The notes: a model not told the origin generated them from the sequence alone. A stretch of DNA of 64,000 nucleotides from Nocardia cyriacigeorgica (GCF_005863245.1 NZ_VBUT01000005.1:372001-436000); one strand, 5' to 3'. Counted from the stretch's first letter, positions 26,043 to 35,334 are shown. Program-made: numbers and translations.

Positions 26043-27047
26043 TCAGCGCCGAGCGGCGTCGCCGGCCCCTGGACCGCTCAGCACCCGCATGGCCTCGTGC
26101 TCGAGCCGCGACAAATCGCCGAGCAACTGTCCTGCCCGGTCGAGCAGCCGCCGATCCCCTGTCAGTCCGGCCTCGGTGATCAGTGTGGCGACCTCGCTCC
26201 ACCCGTCGGCGGCCTCGGCGTAGAGCCGGTGCCCGGTGCGCAGATCAGCGCTGTCGATCAACTCGGCGCATTCGCCGAGGAAGTCGCGGTACAGGTTGCG
26301 GAACAGCGCCCCGCCGGTGCCGGCCTTCTCCATCAGCAGCGCCGCCTGCGGCAGATCGTGGCGCGGGTCCTCGGTCCGGTCGAACCAGGTGCGGATCAGC
26401 GTGCCGGCCTTGGCGATTCCGCGATAGCCGAGGTTGGCGATCGGCGGGTGCAGGAAGGCGTCGGCGCAGGCGGTGATGGCCGGGGCGATCGCGGCGCGCA
26501 CATCGGGCAGGTCGTCGGAGGTGGTGAGGGTGAAGCAGCGGTGCGGGGCGGTCATGGGTCCGCGTGCGGCTCTGGCCTGGGCGAGGCTGCTCAGGCTGGT
26601 GGTGACAGCGCCGCCTTGTTGCTCGGTGTCGACCAGAAAGGCGTTGTCGGAGTCGCAGCCGTACATCGCGACGACGTGACCGCCGAAATGCACCCGCGAC
26701 CCGAAATAATCCAGGTAGTAGCTGTCGAGCTGCAACCCGACGGGCAGGCCGGACGCGAGGAAACCCACCACGTTGTCCCACGCGCGGCGCGCGGACCTGG
26801 TTTCGCGTACCTCGAGGCCGAGCCCGAGCATGCTCGCCAGGTTCCTGGTCAGCTCGAACGGTTTGACCCGCCCGCCGAGAAACGGGAAATCCAGACTCTT
26901 GCTGTCCCAGTAGATGAACGACAGCCCGGCACCGAGCCCGAACAGCATCGGCTCCGACAGCTCCAGCCCTTGATGCCGCAGCAGCACACCGAGGGTGGTG
27001 GTCTCGCAATGCTCCATCCCGCATGCCTGGACACCGTCGACGATCAT
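26043..27047 (-). CDS. BtrH N-terminal-domain protein (peptidase C39-like fold)
   Basis: A 334-residue protein matching the BtrH_N/DUF4872 pattern. GMEHCETTTLGVLLRHQG near residues 10-27 has the conserved Cys, GAGLSFIYW follows, then DSYYLDYF and GGHVVAMYGCD with the His, and the C-terminal helical half has the DUF4872 shape. BtrH is an acyltransferase of butirosin synthesis that moves an acyl group from ACP. Here no antibiotic cluster surrounds it, so the acyl donor and acceptor are unknown. Confidence 0.78.
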   Translation of the reverse strand: MIVDGVQACGMEHCETTTLGVLLRHQGLELSEPMLFGLGAGLSFIYWDSKSLDFPFLGGRVKPFELTRNLASMLGLGLEVRETRSARRAWDNVVGFLASGLPVGLQLDSYYLDYFGSRVHFGGHVVAMYGCDSDNAFLVDTEQQGGAVTTSLSSLAQARAARGPMTAPHRCFTLTTSDDLPDVRAAIAPAITACADAFLHPPIANLGYRGIAKAGTLIRTWFDRTEDPRHDLPQAALLMEKAGTGGALFRNLYRDFLGECAELIDSADLRTGHRLYAEAADGWSEVATLITEAGLTGDRRLLDRAGQLLGDLSRLEHEAMRVLSGPGAGDAARR

Positions 27048-27231
27048 GTGCTGATCATGAGCCCTCCGGTAGCAGGAGGGTCCAGCGGCTCACCGTTGGT
27101 CGTGGTTGGCCCCGGGTGTTCGGGGATCAGCCACAGTGGCTCGGATCCCGCGCGTTCCCGACACTCTGTGATGCGCCGGCCTGCGCGAGACCTCCCCCCA
27201 ATGCATGTGCCGGGGCATACACCTCGACGGA

Positions 27232-29391
27232 TCAGGCCGGCTCTGAGGCCTTTTCGGCGTCAATGGCGACCGGCTGTGCCCGGCCGGGCCGCCCGCGATC
27301 ACGCCAGATGACTTTCAGCAGCGCGGGCGTGAGCAGCATCCGCACCACCGTCGCGTCCAGGATGAGCGCGGCGATCATGCCGTAGGCGATGTATTTCATC
27401 AGCACCAGATCGGAGAACCCGAAAGCTCCGGTGACGACGATGAGGATTGCCGCCGCCGAGGTGATCACCCCGCCGGTGTGGGCGATGCCGTAGCGGATCG
27501 CCTCGGGCGGGTCGGCGCCCTCGGCGCGGGCCTCCGACATCCGCGACAGCAGGAACACCTCGTAGTCGGTGGACAGCCCGAACACGACCGTCACGATCAG
27601 CACCAGCACCGCGAACATGAGCGGGCCCGGGGTGAAATCGAACAGCTCCGCCCCGTGGCCTTCGACGAAGATCCAGGTCAGGATGCCGAGGGTGGCGCCG
27701 AGGCTCAGCGCCGACATGGCCACGGCCTTCACTGCGAGCACCATCGACCGGAACGCCAGATACATCAATGCCAGCGCCGCGGCCACCAGGATCGCCGCCA
27801 GCAGCGGCAGACCTTCGATGAGACCGTTGATGCTGTCGCGTTCCAGGGCGGGCACCCCGGCCACCATCACCTGCACCCCGTCAGGGGCGTCGATGGCGCG
27901 CAGGGTGGCGATGGCGGTGTCGGCGGCGCGTTCGTCGACCAGGCCGGCATTGAGGACGTTGATGCCGTCTTTGGTGGGCGCGGCAGGCTCGAACGGCCCG
28001 GTGAGTCCGGGAGTGTGGTTGGCCTGGAAGCGGATATCGCTGAGCTGCTGCGGGTTCGCGCCCACCACTACCAGTTTCAGCGGTTCGGTGCGGAAACCGG
28101 GGAACAGCTCGTCGAACTGTTCCTGCGCGACGCGCGCCGGATTGTCGTCGGCGAGATAGCGTTCGCTCAGGCCACCGAACTCGATGTGGCGGAACGGCAC
28201 GATCAACGCCAGCAGCGCCAGCACGATCGGCACGATCACCAGCCACGGCCGTTTCATCGCCAGAATCGCCAGCCGGGAGAAGAATCCGGCGTCGATCTCG
28301 GCGGTGGTCTTGGATTTGGCGAACCGATGCCAACCCCACAGGTCGATGCGATGTCCGACGATGCCCAGCACCGCGGGCAGCGCCGTCACCGACAGCACCG
28401 CCGCCAGCAGCACCGAACTGATGCCGCCGTAGGGCACCGACCGCAGCACGCCGTTCGGGTAAATGAGTAGCGCGCCGAGGCTGACGGCGATGATCGCCGC
28501 CGAGAACAGCACCGTGCGCCCGGCCGTGGCGACGGTGCGTGCCACCGCGTCCTCGACGCTGCGCCCGGCCGCCAGCTCCTCCCGGAACCGGGTGACGGTG
28601 AACAGCCCGTAGTCGATGGCCAGGCCCAGACTCACCAAGGTGACCACCGCGCTGGCGAACACGTTGACCTCGATGTGGTCGGTGAGCAGCCGCATGATGC
28701 CCTGGGTGCCGAGGATCGTCATCCCGCCGATCAGCACCGGCAGCAGCGCCGCGATGACGCCGCCGAACACGAAATACAGCAGGATCGCCACGATCGGCAG
28801 CGCGATCAGCTCTGCGCGGTGGATGTCGTCCTGCATGCCGTGGTTGATGCCCTCCACCACCGGTTGCAGCCCGGCCAGCTGCACGGTGGTTCCGGCGGGC
28901 CCGGCGCCGGGAACACCGGCGCGCAGGTCGGATTTGATGGCGGTGTAGTTGTCGACGGTGGCGGTGCCCTCGCCGCGCAAACCGACACTGGCGAAGGCGT
29001 GGGTGCGGGTGTCGTCGGCGAAGCCGCTGGTGAACGCGCTGTCCCAGTAGCTGTCGATCTTGAGGACGCGGTCGGGGTGCTCGGCCTGCAATCCGGCCAG
29101 CTGCGCGGTGACCGCGGCGCGAACCTCCGGGTCGTCGACGGTGCGGCCCTCGGGTGCGGTGTAGAGCAGGATCAGGTCGCTGTCGGTGTCGCGGCCGAAG
29201 GTGGAATCGGCCAGTTTCGACGCGGCGACCGATTCGCTGGATTCGTCGAACCAGCCCTCCTGGGTGAGCCGGCCCGACAGGTCGCGGCCGTAGAAACCGG
29301 ACAGGGCGACTGCGAGCAGGAAGACGGCGAAGACGAGATAGCGGTGGCGGTGGACGAACCGCCCCCACCGTTGCGAGCCAGTGGAGATCAT
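27232..29391 (-). CDS. MMPL-family RND transporter
   Basis: A 719-residue MMPL transporter with twelve predicted helices in the 1+5+1+5 arrangement and two extracytoplasmic loops. The proton-relay Asp-Tyr pairs are present in both halves: LAIDYGLFTVTRFREE and LSTDYEVFLLSRMSEA. The family exports lipids, siderophores or hydrophobic compounds in mycolate bacteria. It is the last gene of a minus-strand set with an Mtb12-like lipoprotein and a small protein upstream, 22 bp apart. The lipoprotein could be a periplasmic partner in the way MmpS proteins are for MmpL. Confidence 0.92.
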   Translation of the reverse strand: MISTGSQRWGRFVHRHRYLVFAVFLLAVALSGFYGRDLSGRLTQEGWFDESSESVAASKLADSTFGRDTDSDLILLYTAPEGRTVDDPEVRAAVTAQLAGLQAEHPDRVLKIDSYWDSAFTSGFADDTRTHAFASVGLRGEGTATVDNYTAIKSDLRAGVPGAGPAGTTVQLAGLQPVVEGINHGMQDDIHRAELIALPIVAILLYFVFGGVIAALLPVLIGGMTILGTQGIMRLLTDHIEVNVFASAVVTLVSLGLAIDYGLFTVTRFREELAAGRSVEDAVARTVATAGRTVLFSAAIIAVSLGALLIYPNGVLRSVPYGGISSVLLAAVLSVTALPAVLGIVGHRIDLWGWHRFAKSKTTAEIDAGFFSRLAILAMKRPWLVIVPIVLALLALIVPFRHIEFGGLSERYLADDNPARVAQEQFDELFPGFRTEPLKLVVVGANPQQLSDIRFQANHTPGLTGPFEPAAPTKDGINVLNAGLVDERAADTAIATLRAIDAPDGVQVMVAGVPALERDSINGLIEGLPLLAAILVAAALALMYLAFRSMVLAVKAVAMSALSLGATLGILTWIFVEGHGAELFDFTPGPLMFAVLVLIVTVVFGLSTDYEVFLLSRMSEARAEGADPPEAIRYGIAHTGGVITSAAAILIVVTGAFGFSDLVLMKYIAYGMIAALILDATVVRMLLTPALLKVIWRDRGRPGRAQPVAIDAEKASEPA

Positions 29392-29413
29392 CGGTATCGG
29401 TGAGGTCGCCGGG

Positions 29414-29968
29414 TCAGCCGCAGGCCGGGGTGCGGTAGTCGGCCGAACGCAAGATGCCGCACAGATCGGTGCGCGAGATCTTCCACTTGCCGTCGATATA
29501 CACGAAATGCACCACGGTGGTGCGGATCTGGGTGCCGGTGCCGTCCTTGTCGAGGCGCATGGTGGCGGTCAGGGTGCCGTCGTGGTTGTCGAAGACCGGA
29601 TCGGTGACGCCGTAGACGGCATGCGGATTGTCCTGCAACGCCTTGTACATGTCCGGGATGGCGTCACGGAACGCTTCACCGTCTTCGATGAGCGCGGTCC
29701 GTTCGTCATCGGGCAGCGCCGGGTCGAGCGCCCGCTTGATCTGGGCGTCGAGTTCGGCGGCCGTCGGCAGCACCCGCGCGGCGACCGAGGAGGACGTGGC
29801 GGCCGCCGACGACGACAGGGCCGCGTTCGCCGCGGAGCGGGCGGCGGCGACGGCATCGTCGTCGACTCCCGAACCACAGGCCGAGGTGGCGGCCAGCGCG
29901 ACCAGCGCCGCGGCCGCCAGTGCGGCGCGGACAGGTCGGGGGGCACGGGAGCTGAGTGTGTAACGCAT
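29414..29968 (-). CDS. Mtb12-like lipoprotein
   Basis: A 184-residue secreted lipoprotein with an N-terminal Arg-rich signal peptide, a hydrophobic stretch and a lipobox-like TSAC. Low-complexity Ala/Ser follows, then a folded domain (ELDAQIKRALDPALPDDERTALIEDGEAF ... VYIDGKWKISRTDLCGILRS in pieces) typical of the low-molecular-weight antigen Mtb12 family. The two late cysteines may form a disulfide. It lies between a small hypothetical gene and the MMPL gene in one operon. A GTG one codon upstream is an alternative start. Confidence 0.82.
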   Translation of the reverse strand: MRYTLSSRAPRPVRAALAAAALVALAATSACGSGVDDDAVAAARSAANAALSSSAAATSSSVAARVLPTAAELDAQIKRALDPALPDDERTALIEDGEAFRDAIPDMYKALQDNPHAVYGVTDPVFDNHDGTLTATMRLDKDGTGTQIRTTVVHFVYIDGKWKISRTDLCGILRSADYRTPACG

Positions 29969-29974
29969 CACTAC

Positions 29975-30325
29975 CTACATACCATCGATCACGGAGCTGA
30001 TTCGGCCGAGCAGCGCCCGGACGGTGGTGACGTCGCGGTCGGCGACGGTGGGAACGGCCTCGGGCACCAGGTCACGCACCAGGGCGATCACACTGCGTTC
30101 GTCGTCGAGGTCGATATCGGTGACCTTGACCTCGGCGACGGCGACGACGTCTTCGGGTGCGGGTACCTCGGTGTCGAGGTCGGGGCGGTAGATCTCGAGG
30201 CGCAGCGTGGAACGGACAGTGCGGAAGGCGAACGGCCGTCCGTCGTCGGTCGTCCCGAATCCGTGAGCAAACGGACCAATCGTTAAGTCATCGATCGAAA
30301 ATCCCGAAGGATGTTCTGATTTCAA
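29975..30325 (-). CDS. Conserved hypothetical protein (116 aa) with TTG start
   Basis: A soluble acidic protein of 116 residues. The start is TTG at 30325, preceded by AGGAG at 6 bp spacing; no ATG or GTG fits better. The first codons are unusually AT-rich for this genome. The segment GFGTTDDGRPFAFR then STLRLEIYRPDLD suggests a beta-rich domain, and the C-terminal half is helical. It ends 6 bp before the Mtb12-like lipoprotein and is the first gene of the MMPL operon. No family can be named. Confidence 0.7.
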   Translation of the reverse strand: MKSEHPSGFSIDDLTIGPFAHGFGTTDDGRPFAFRTVRSTLRLEIYRPDLDTEVPAPEDVVAVAEVKVTDIDLDDERSVIALVRDLVPEAVPTVADRDVTTVRALLGRISSVIDGM

Positions 30326-30484
30326 CCGGAACTCCTGACATTGGACGCTGTGCTGGCTCAACCGTAACTCTCCGCCACAATTATCCGTCGGAGGCGGTCT
30401 CAAACCCCTCCCGCGTGCTCACCGCGGCCCACGTGGTCAGATGGTGTGGTTCGCGGTTGTGTCACAAGGTAGAGGAGTTCGTGG

Positions 30485-31516
30485 ATGCGCCCACGCGGCT
30501 CGGTCCCCGCAATACTGGCAGGTGTGACGGTGCTGGCGTTGCTCGCGGGCTGTTCGTCCGACACCGACCCGGACAAGGTGCCCACCCGCGATCCCGCCAC
30601 CGCCGCCGCCTCCCCCGACCAGGGCGCCACCCCCGCGGGCACCGTGCTGAACGCGCCCGCCCCGATCGGCGCGCTGGTCGCCGAGGCCCGGACCGGCCGG
30701 ATCGCCGCCCTCGACGCCCGCGCCGACACCGCAGCGGTCTATCTCATCGACCCGGCGAATCCCGCACCCGAGGCCACGCGGACGGTCGCGCTGGCGGCCC
30801 CCGGCGCCACGGTGGTGCAGGGCGCGCCCGGTGAAGTACTGATCCCCACGACGGGTCGGGTGCTGCGCGTGGACGTCACCACCGGCGCGGTCACCGAAGT
30901 CGCCGTCGACGCCGATGTGCGTTCGGTGTATCCGGGCGCCGACGGTGGGCTCGTGATCGGCACCGCCGACGGCAGGGTGCTGTGGCTCGACGCGCGCGGC
31001 GAGATCACCGACAGCGTGGACGGGCTGATCTCGGCGGACGCGCTGGCCGTGACCGGCGACCGGGTGGCGGTGCTGGATCGCCGCCAGACCTCGATCACCG
31101 AGATCGACCCCGCCGAAGACCACCTCGGGCTGGCATTGCGTGCCGGTGACGGGGCCACCAACATGATCGGCGACCGGTTCGGGCGCATCGTCGTCACCGA
31201 CACCGCGGGCGGGGAACTACTGGTGTACACGACCGGACCGCTCGTACTGCATCAGCGTTTCCCGGTAAGATCATCGCCTTACGCACTCGCCTATGACCAG
31301 GAGTCGGACACCGTCTGGGTGACGTGCACGCAGAGCAACGAAGTCGTCGGTTTCGATCTGTCGACGGGTATACCGGAGGAAGTGGGCCGCTACCCCACCG
31401 TCGGGCAACCGAACTCGGTGACCGTCGATGAGCGCAGCGGCGATCTGTTCGTCGGGTCCGCGACCGGTGACGGTCTGCAGCGGATTCGCGCGGACGAGCG
31501 GAAGAGAGGGCAGTGA
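30485..31516 (+). CDS. LppL-like beta-propeller lipoprotein
   Basis: A 343-residue lipoprotein. The signal peptide ends in LLAGC (Cys at about residue 23), followed by a Pro/Thr/Ala linker and repeated four-stranded blades (for example [46 protein letters not shown]). Position directly upstream of DUF5703 and pyrD matches LppL (Rv2138) of M. tuberculosis. The ATG has AGGAG 8 bp upstream. Function is unknown; surface binding is likely from the propeller fold. Confidence 0.82.
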   Translation: MRPRGSVPAILAGVTVLALLAGCSSDTDPDKVPTRDPATAAASPDQGATPAGTVLNAPAPIGALVAEARTGRIAALDARADTAAVYLIDPANPAPEATRTVALAAPGATVVQGAPGEVLIPTTGRVLRVDVTTGAVTEVAVDADVRSVYPGADGGLVIGTADGRVLWLDARGEITDSVDGLISADALAVTGDRVAVLDRRQTSITEIDPAEDHLGLALRAGDGATNMIGDRFGRIVVTDTAGGELLVYTTGPLVLHQRFPVRSSPYALAYDQESDTVWVTCTQSNEVVGFDLSTGIPEEVGRYPTVGQPNSVTVDERSGDLFVGSATGDGLQRIRADERKRGQ

Positions 31517-31767
31517 TGGCAGCGAGCCGGCGCGCGGCGCTACCGGCCGGCTGGGAAACCAGCACCGACGATTACGAATACGTGCCGCTGCGGCTGCCAC
31601 CGGATGTGACCAGGGTGACCGCGTCGATGCGGCTGGCGATCCAGGCCGAGTACGGCGGCTGGGAGCTGTCGCGGGTGCGCGCCTACACCGATGGCAGCCG
31701 CCGGGTGTTGCTGCGCCGCCGCCGCACTCCGCTGAGCAGCCCGGTCACCGCCGAGCCGGGGATGTGA
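31516..31767 (+). CDS. DUF5703-family small protein
   Basis: An 83-residue basic protein with [39 protein letters not shown] and [12 protein letters not shown], which fits the actinobacterial DUF5703 family. The ATG overlaps the lipoprotein stop and has a GAGAGGG ribosome binding site. The pyrD gene starts at or just after its stop, so the three genes form a coupled operon. Function unknown. Confidence 0.78.
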   Translation: MAASRRAALPAGWETSTDDYEYVPLRLPPDVTRVTASMRLAIQAEYGGWELSRVRAYTDGSRRVLLRRRRTPLSSPVTAEPGM

Positions 31768-31772
31768 GTTCG

Positions 31773-32855
31773 ATGCTGTACCGATTACTGCTGCGGGTGA
31801 TGTTCCTGGTTCCCCCGGAACGCATCCATCATCTCGTCTTCGCCGCGATGCGCGCGGCCACCGCTTTCCCGCCCTCGCGGGCGCTGCTGAACCGGCTCCT
31901 GGTCACCCACGATCCGATCCTGCGCAGCACCGTGTTCGGGGTCGAGTTCCCGGCGCCGCTGGGGCTGGCGGCCGGTTTCGACAAGAACGCCACTGGCGCC
32001 GACGCCTGGGGTCCGATGGGGTTCGGGTTCGCCGAGATCGGCACCGTCACCGCCCACGCCCAGCCCGGCAATCCCGCGCCGCGGCTGTTCCGGCTGCCGG
32101 CCGACCGCGCGCTGATCAACCGGATGGGCTTCAACAACGAGGGCGCCGCCGCCGCGGCCGCGCGCCTGCATGCCCGGCGCCGCCCGACGGTGCCGATCGG
32201 GGCCAACATCGGCAAGACCAAGATCGTCGAACCCGAGCATGCCGCCGAGGATTACGCCACCAGTGCCCGGCTGCTGGGTCCGCTCGCCGATTTCGTCGTC
32301 GTCAATGTCAGCTCCCCCAACACACCGGGCCTGCGCGATCTGCAGGCGGTGGAGTCGCTGCGTCCGCTGCTGCGCGCGGTGCTCGACACCGTGCAGGTGC
32401 CGGTGCTGGTGAAGATCGCGCCGGATCTGTCCGACGACGATATCGACGCGGTCGCCGATCTCGCGGTGGAGCTGGGGTTGGCCGGGATCGTGGCCACCAA
32501 CACCACCATCTCGCGCACCGGGCTGGCCAGCGATCCGGCGGCGGTCGAGCAGATCGGGGCGGGCGGGCTGTCGGGTCCCCCGGTGGCCGATCGTTCGCTC
32601 GACGTGCTGCGCAGGCTGTACGCGCGGGTCGGTGACCGGCTGGTGCTGGTGTCGGTGGGCGGTATCGAAACCGTCGATCAGGCGTGGGAACGCATCCGCG
32701 CCGGAGCGAGTCTGTTGCAGGGCTACACCGGGTTCATCTACGGCGGTCTGCTGTGGACGCGGCGCATTCATCGCGGGCTGGCGCAGAAGCTGCGCGAGAA
32801 CGGGTACGCGAGTCTCGCCGAGGCCGTGGGCTCCGAACACACCGCACGCGCCTGA
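31773..32855 (+). CDS. pyrD: Dihydroorotate dehydrogenase (quinone, class 2)
   Basis: A 360-residue class 2 enzyme that oxidises dihydroorotate to orotate at the membrane with quinone as acceptor. The N-terminal membrane-associating helices ([20 protein letters not shown]), [32 protein letters not shown] with the class 2 catalytic Ser, and the FMN phosphate loop [18 protein letters not shown] are all visible. A GTG at 31764, overlapping the DUF5703 stop, is an alternative start. It is the only pyrimidine gene in the window. Confidence 0.95.
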   Translation: MLYRLLLRVMFLVPPERIHHLVFAAMRAATAFPPSRALLNRLLVTHDPILRSTVFGVEFPAPLGLAAGFDKNATGADAWGPMGFGFAEIGTVTAHAQPGNPAPRLFRLPADRALINRMGFNNEGAAAAAARLHARRRPTVPIGANIGKTKIVEPEHAAEDYATSARLLGPLADFVVVNVSSPNTPGLRDLQAVESLRPLLRAVLDTVQVPVLVKIAPDLSDDDIDAVADLAVELGLAGIVATNTTISRTGLASDPAAVEQIGAGGLSGPPVADRSLDVLRRLYARVGDRLVLVSVGGIETVDQAWERIRAGASLLQGYTGFIYGGLLWTRRIHRGLAQKLRENGYASLAEAVGSEHTARA

Positions 32856-32869
32856 GTGTCGAGGCGCGA

Positions 32870-33235
32870 TCAGCTCAGTACGCACGGCGGGTCGCCCGCG
32901 AACCGGAAGTCCTCGTCCAGGTCCGCGGGCACCGTCGCACCCTCGCGTGACCGGGCGCTGAGCCGCTTGTAGAGCAGCACGACCGCGTGTTCCCACAGCA
33001 GCCCGAGCATGCCGGCGCAGTGCGCGCCGCGGGCCAGGGCCGCCTGGTCGTACACCAGGGCCGGGTCGCTGACGATTTCGTCGAGTTCCATGCCCGCGCG
33101 GGCCTGCTCGGCGCTCAGCCGCCGATCCGGTAGCCAGCTCAGCCGCCAGGGCATGGCGAAGTCTCCGGGCACCCGATGGGCTGTTTCGGGGGTGATATCG
33201 CTGGTCATCGACCAGTCGGTGGCGTAGATGGTCAC
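32870..33235 (-). CDS. Conserved hypothetical protein (121 aa)
   Basis: A 121-residue protein without a known domain. Helical content is high, with LSAEQARAGMELDEI and HCAGMLGLLWEHAVVLLYKRLSARS. The start is a GTG with AGGAGG 5 bp upstream. It converges on pyrD, and its stop is 14 bp from the pyrD stop. An overlapping frame on the same strand (33232-33468) ends exactly in its start codon (GTGA), so coupling to an upstream small ORF is possible. Confidence 0.68.
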   Translation of the reverse strand: MTIYATDWSMTSDITPETAHRVPGDFAMPWRLSWLPDRRLSAEQARAGMELDEIVSDPALVYDQAALARGAHCAGMLGLLWEHAVVLLYKRLSARSREGATVPADLDEDFRFAGDPPCVLS

Positions 33236-33468
33236 AGCTGCCTCCTGACGAACTCCGGCACCGAGACCGGGCCGGACCTGGCCGGCGCGGCGTCGCTACC
33301 GTCGTGCGGAGCGGGGTGGTCGGGCGCTACCGCGAGGGCGTGGATGCGTCCGGGTCCGTCCCGTGGTTTCCGGCGGGCTGTGTGTGCCTGCGCCGGTGGC
33401 TGCGGATCCTCAGCGTCGTTGTCATCACCAGGGCCTCCCGTCCGTCTGGTGCGGCGCTTACTCGCCAC
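33232..33468 (-). CDS. Possible small ORF (78 aa), uncertain
   Basis: A frame of 78 residues from a GTG, rich in Arg, Pro, Asp and Ala, with its stop overlapping the next gene's GTG. Its own start lacks a good ribosome binding site. A competing 32-residue ORF on the same strand (33327-33425, MTTTLRIRSHRRR...) has GGGAGG upstream of its ATG. At most one of the two is likely to be real. No similarity is recognised for either. Confidence 0.3.
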   Translation of the reverse strand: MASKRRTRRTGGPGDDNDAEDPQPPAQAHTARRKPRDGPGRIHALAVAPDHPAPHDGSDAAPARSGPVSVPEFVRRQL

Positions 33469-33477
33469 CAGTGTGTC

Positions 33478-33526
33478 ATTTGCCGGAGGTGGCGGTCAAT
33501 TGCCGTTGCGATATGGTAATTGCCGG
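33478..33526. repeat. Three direct repeats of TTGCCG at exact 20-bp spacing
   Basis: ATTTGCCGG, AATTGCCGT and AATTGCCGG occur with their TGCCG cores at 33481, 33501 and 33521. Twenty base pairs is close to two helical turns, so the copies face the same side of the DNA. The stretch is AT-rich against its surroundings and lies upstream of the PfkB-like gene. An operator array for a cooperative regulator is the natural reading. Confidence 0.6.
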
Positions 33527-33583
33527 AATGTCTGGTTGTTAAACCTCGTTCACGACCGGGAAATGCCGAAAGGGTGGGACGCC

Positions 33584-35065
33584 ATGGTCCAGCAGGACTC
33601 GGGCATGGTCGCCGTGCGCAATATCCTCACGCGGCTGTGCAAACGGTCCGGCCTGAGCCCGGAACGCTTGCACACCACCGAAATCGACGTCGGCCCGCTG
33701 CTGGATCTGCCCGCGGTGCGCCGCCACGCCCACCGCCACGGGCTGGCCCCCGAGGAGGCGGTGCTGCCGGTGATCCGCGATCTCGCCCGTCATCTGCCGG
33801 CCACCCATCGCCTGATCACCGATGCCGAATTGTCACTGGGCCTGTTACGCGACGACACGCCCGAGGGGATCGATCCGGACCGCCTCTACGCCCAGGATCT
33901 CGGCGAACGCCGCGAATACCTGACCCAGCAGTGGCAGCGGCTGCACGAGGTCGCCGGCGCCGAACAGATTCCGCCCGCCCCGACCGTGCGCTCGCTGCGC
34001 GCCACGCCGGAACGCCGGGCGTTCAGCGCGCTGGCGGGGCTGCTGACCACGGGCCCGGTGTTCGGCACGCCGGTCGACACGGGCATCAGCGTGGATACGA
34101 CCGTCGCGCACGAGCCGGCGCCGGGAGTGCTGACGGTGATCGGCGACGCCGTCATCGACCATATCTACCGCGTCGACCACGTCCCCGCCGCGGGCACCTC
34201 CACCCGCGGCAGTTTCGAAGCCCATCCCGGCGGCAAGGGCCTCAACCGTGCGGTGGCCGCGGCCCGGCTGGGCCTGGATGTGCGGTTGGTGGCCGCCGTC
34301 GGCGACGACGAGGCGGGGCGCCGGATCCTGGACTACCTGCGTGCGGAGAACGTCGACACCGAGCTGGTGACCGTGGTGCGCGATGCCGCCACTCCGGTGA
34401 CCTCGGTGATGATCACCGCCACTGGGGTGGCGGCCAGCATCGGCTGCAAGGATGACCGCATCCGGCTCGGTGAACGCGAACTCACCGGCCCCGCCCTGCA
34501 CGCCGCGCTCGCCGCCTCCGATGCGATCCTGCTGACCTTCGAACAGCCGCTGCCGGTGATCGAGCAGGTGATGGCGCGGGTGCGGCAGATGCGGCCGCGG
34601 CCGCTGCTGATGGTGCATCCGGCCCCGCCGGTGGACGCACCCCAGCACCTGTATCAGCATCTGGGGGCGGTCGATTATCTGATGGGCGCGACCTGGGAGC
34701 TGGACGAAATGGTGCCGGAGGTCAAGGCCACCTCCGGTGATCACATCGCCCGCCACCTGCGCGCCTTGGGTGTCCGAACCGTCTGTGTCATCGACGATTT
34801 CGCGTGCACGGTGCGTTCGGAGGAGCTCGATCTCGACGTCGGCCGCTTCCCCGCCGCGCTCAGTGATTCCCCCGGTGCCCGGGCCGCGTTCGCGGGCGCG
34901 CTGGCGTATAGGCTCCTGTCGGCGCGCCGCCCGGCACAGGAACCCGATTACGTGTGGGCGACCGCTGCGATGGTGGCGACCCAGTCCTTCGGCGACATCC
35001 CGGGCGCCATGCCGCTGGCAGGCGAGATCGACCGACTCGTCCGGCTCGGCCCGGAAGAGCGGTAA
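33584..35065 (+). CDS. PfkB-family protein with extra N-terminal domain and degenerate active site
   Basis: A 493-residue protein. Residues 1 to about 175 are a mostly helical domain of unknown family (LTRLCKRSGLSPERL, LPVIRDLARHLP, GERREYLTQQWQRL). Residues 180-490 are a PfkB (ribokinase) fold: GDAVIDHIYRVDHVP, then GGKGLNRAVAAARLG at 216-230 with the sugar-binding signature intact. The second signature, normally DTxGAGDxF, reads DSPGARAAF at 428-436; the catalytic Asp is Ala434 and the preceding Gly is Arg433. Kinase activity is therefore doubtful. A ligand-sensing role for the fold and regulation by the N-terminal domain are inferences. The start at ATG 33563 is an alternative. Confidence 0.82.
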   Translation: MVQQDSGMVAVRNILTRLCKRSGLSPERLHTTEIDVGPLLDLPAVRRHAHRHGLAPEEAVLPVIRDLARHLPATHRLITDAELSLGLLRDDTPEGIDPDRLYAQDLGERREYLTQQWQRLHEVAGAEQIPPAPTVRSLRATPERRAFSALAGLLTTGPVFGTPVDTGISVDTTVAHEPAPGVLTVIGDAVIDHIYRVDHVPAAGTSTRGSFEAHPGGKGLNRAVAAARLGLDVRLVAAVGDDEAGRRILDYLRAENVDTELVTVVRDAATPVTSVMITATGVAASIGCKDDRIRLGERELTGPALHAALAASDAILLTFEQPLPVIEQVMARVRQMRPRPLLMVHPAPPVDAPQHLYQHLGAVDYLMGATWELDEMVPEVKATSGDHIARHLRALGVRTVCVIDDFACTVRSEELDLDVGRFPAALSDSPGARAAFAGALAYRLLSARRPAQEPDYVWATAAMVATQSFGDIPGAMPLAGEIDRLVRLGPEER

Positions 35066-35334
35066 CCACGACAGGCGGCCCGGCGCACCATTGCGCGGGG
35101 CGCACCGAACCAGCGGGGCGCCACGGAGCACCCGCGCGAAACAGGAGGCGCGTTGACCACGATCTGTAGCGCGCAAGGATCCGCATTCATGCGGAAGTTG
35201 GCCCCTTCGAACACTTTCGGGTACGGTCCGATTGTCGCCGCCGGGCGGGCGGAGACGCTAAACGCCTGTAGAGGCTGGGTAAGACCACATGCTGTGGCAT
35301 CGGCCGATGAAGCAGGAACCCACCGAGGTGGCGC
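35066..35334 (+). other. Leader region of ribA with possible structured RNA
   Basis: No gene is visible. The last 100 bp before ribA contain short perfect hairpins: CCACA-TGC-TGTGG at about 35286-35298 and CCACC-GA-GGTGG next to the start, the latter overlapping the probable ribosome binding site GAGG. This could be a translation-control element. I do not see the conserved FMN riboswitch boxes, so I give no class. Confidence 0.35.

Noticed and set aside
35066..35334. FMN riboswitch upstream of ribA
   Set aside because: The conserved FMN-box segments are not seen; only short local hairpins are present.
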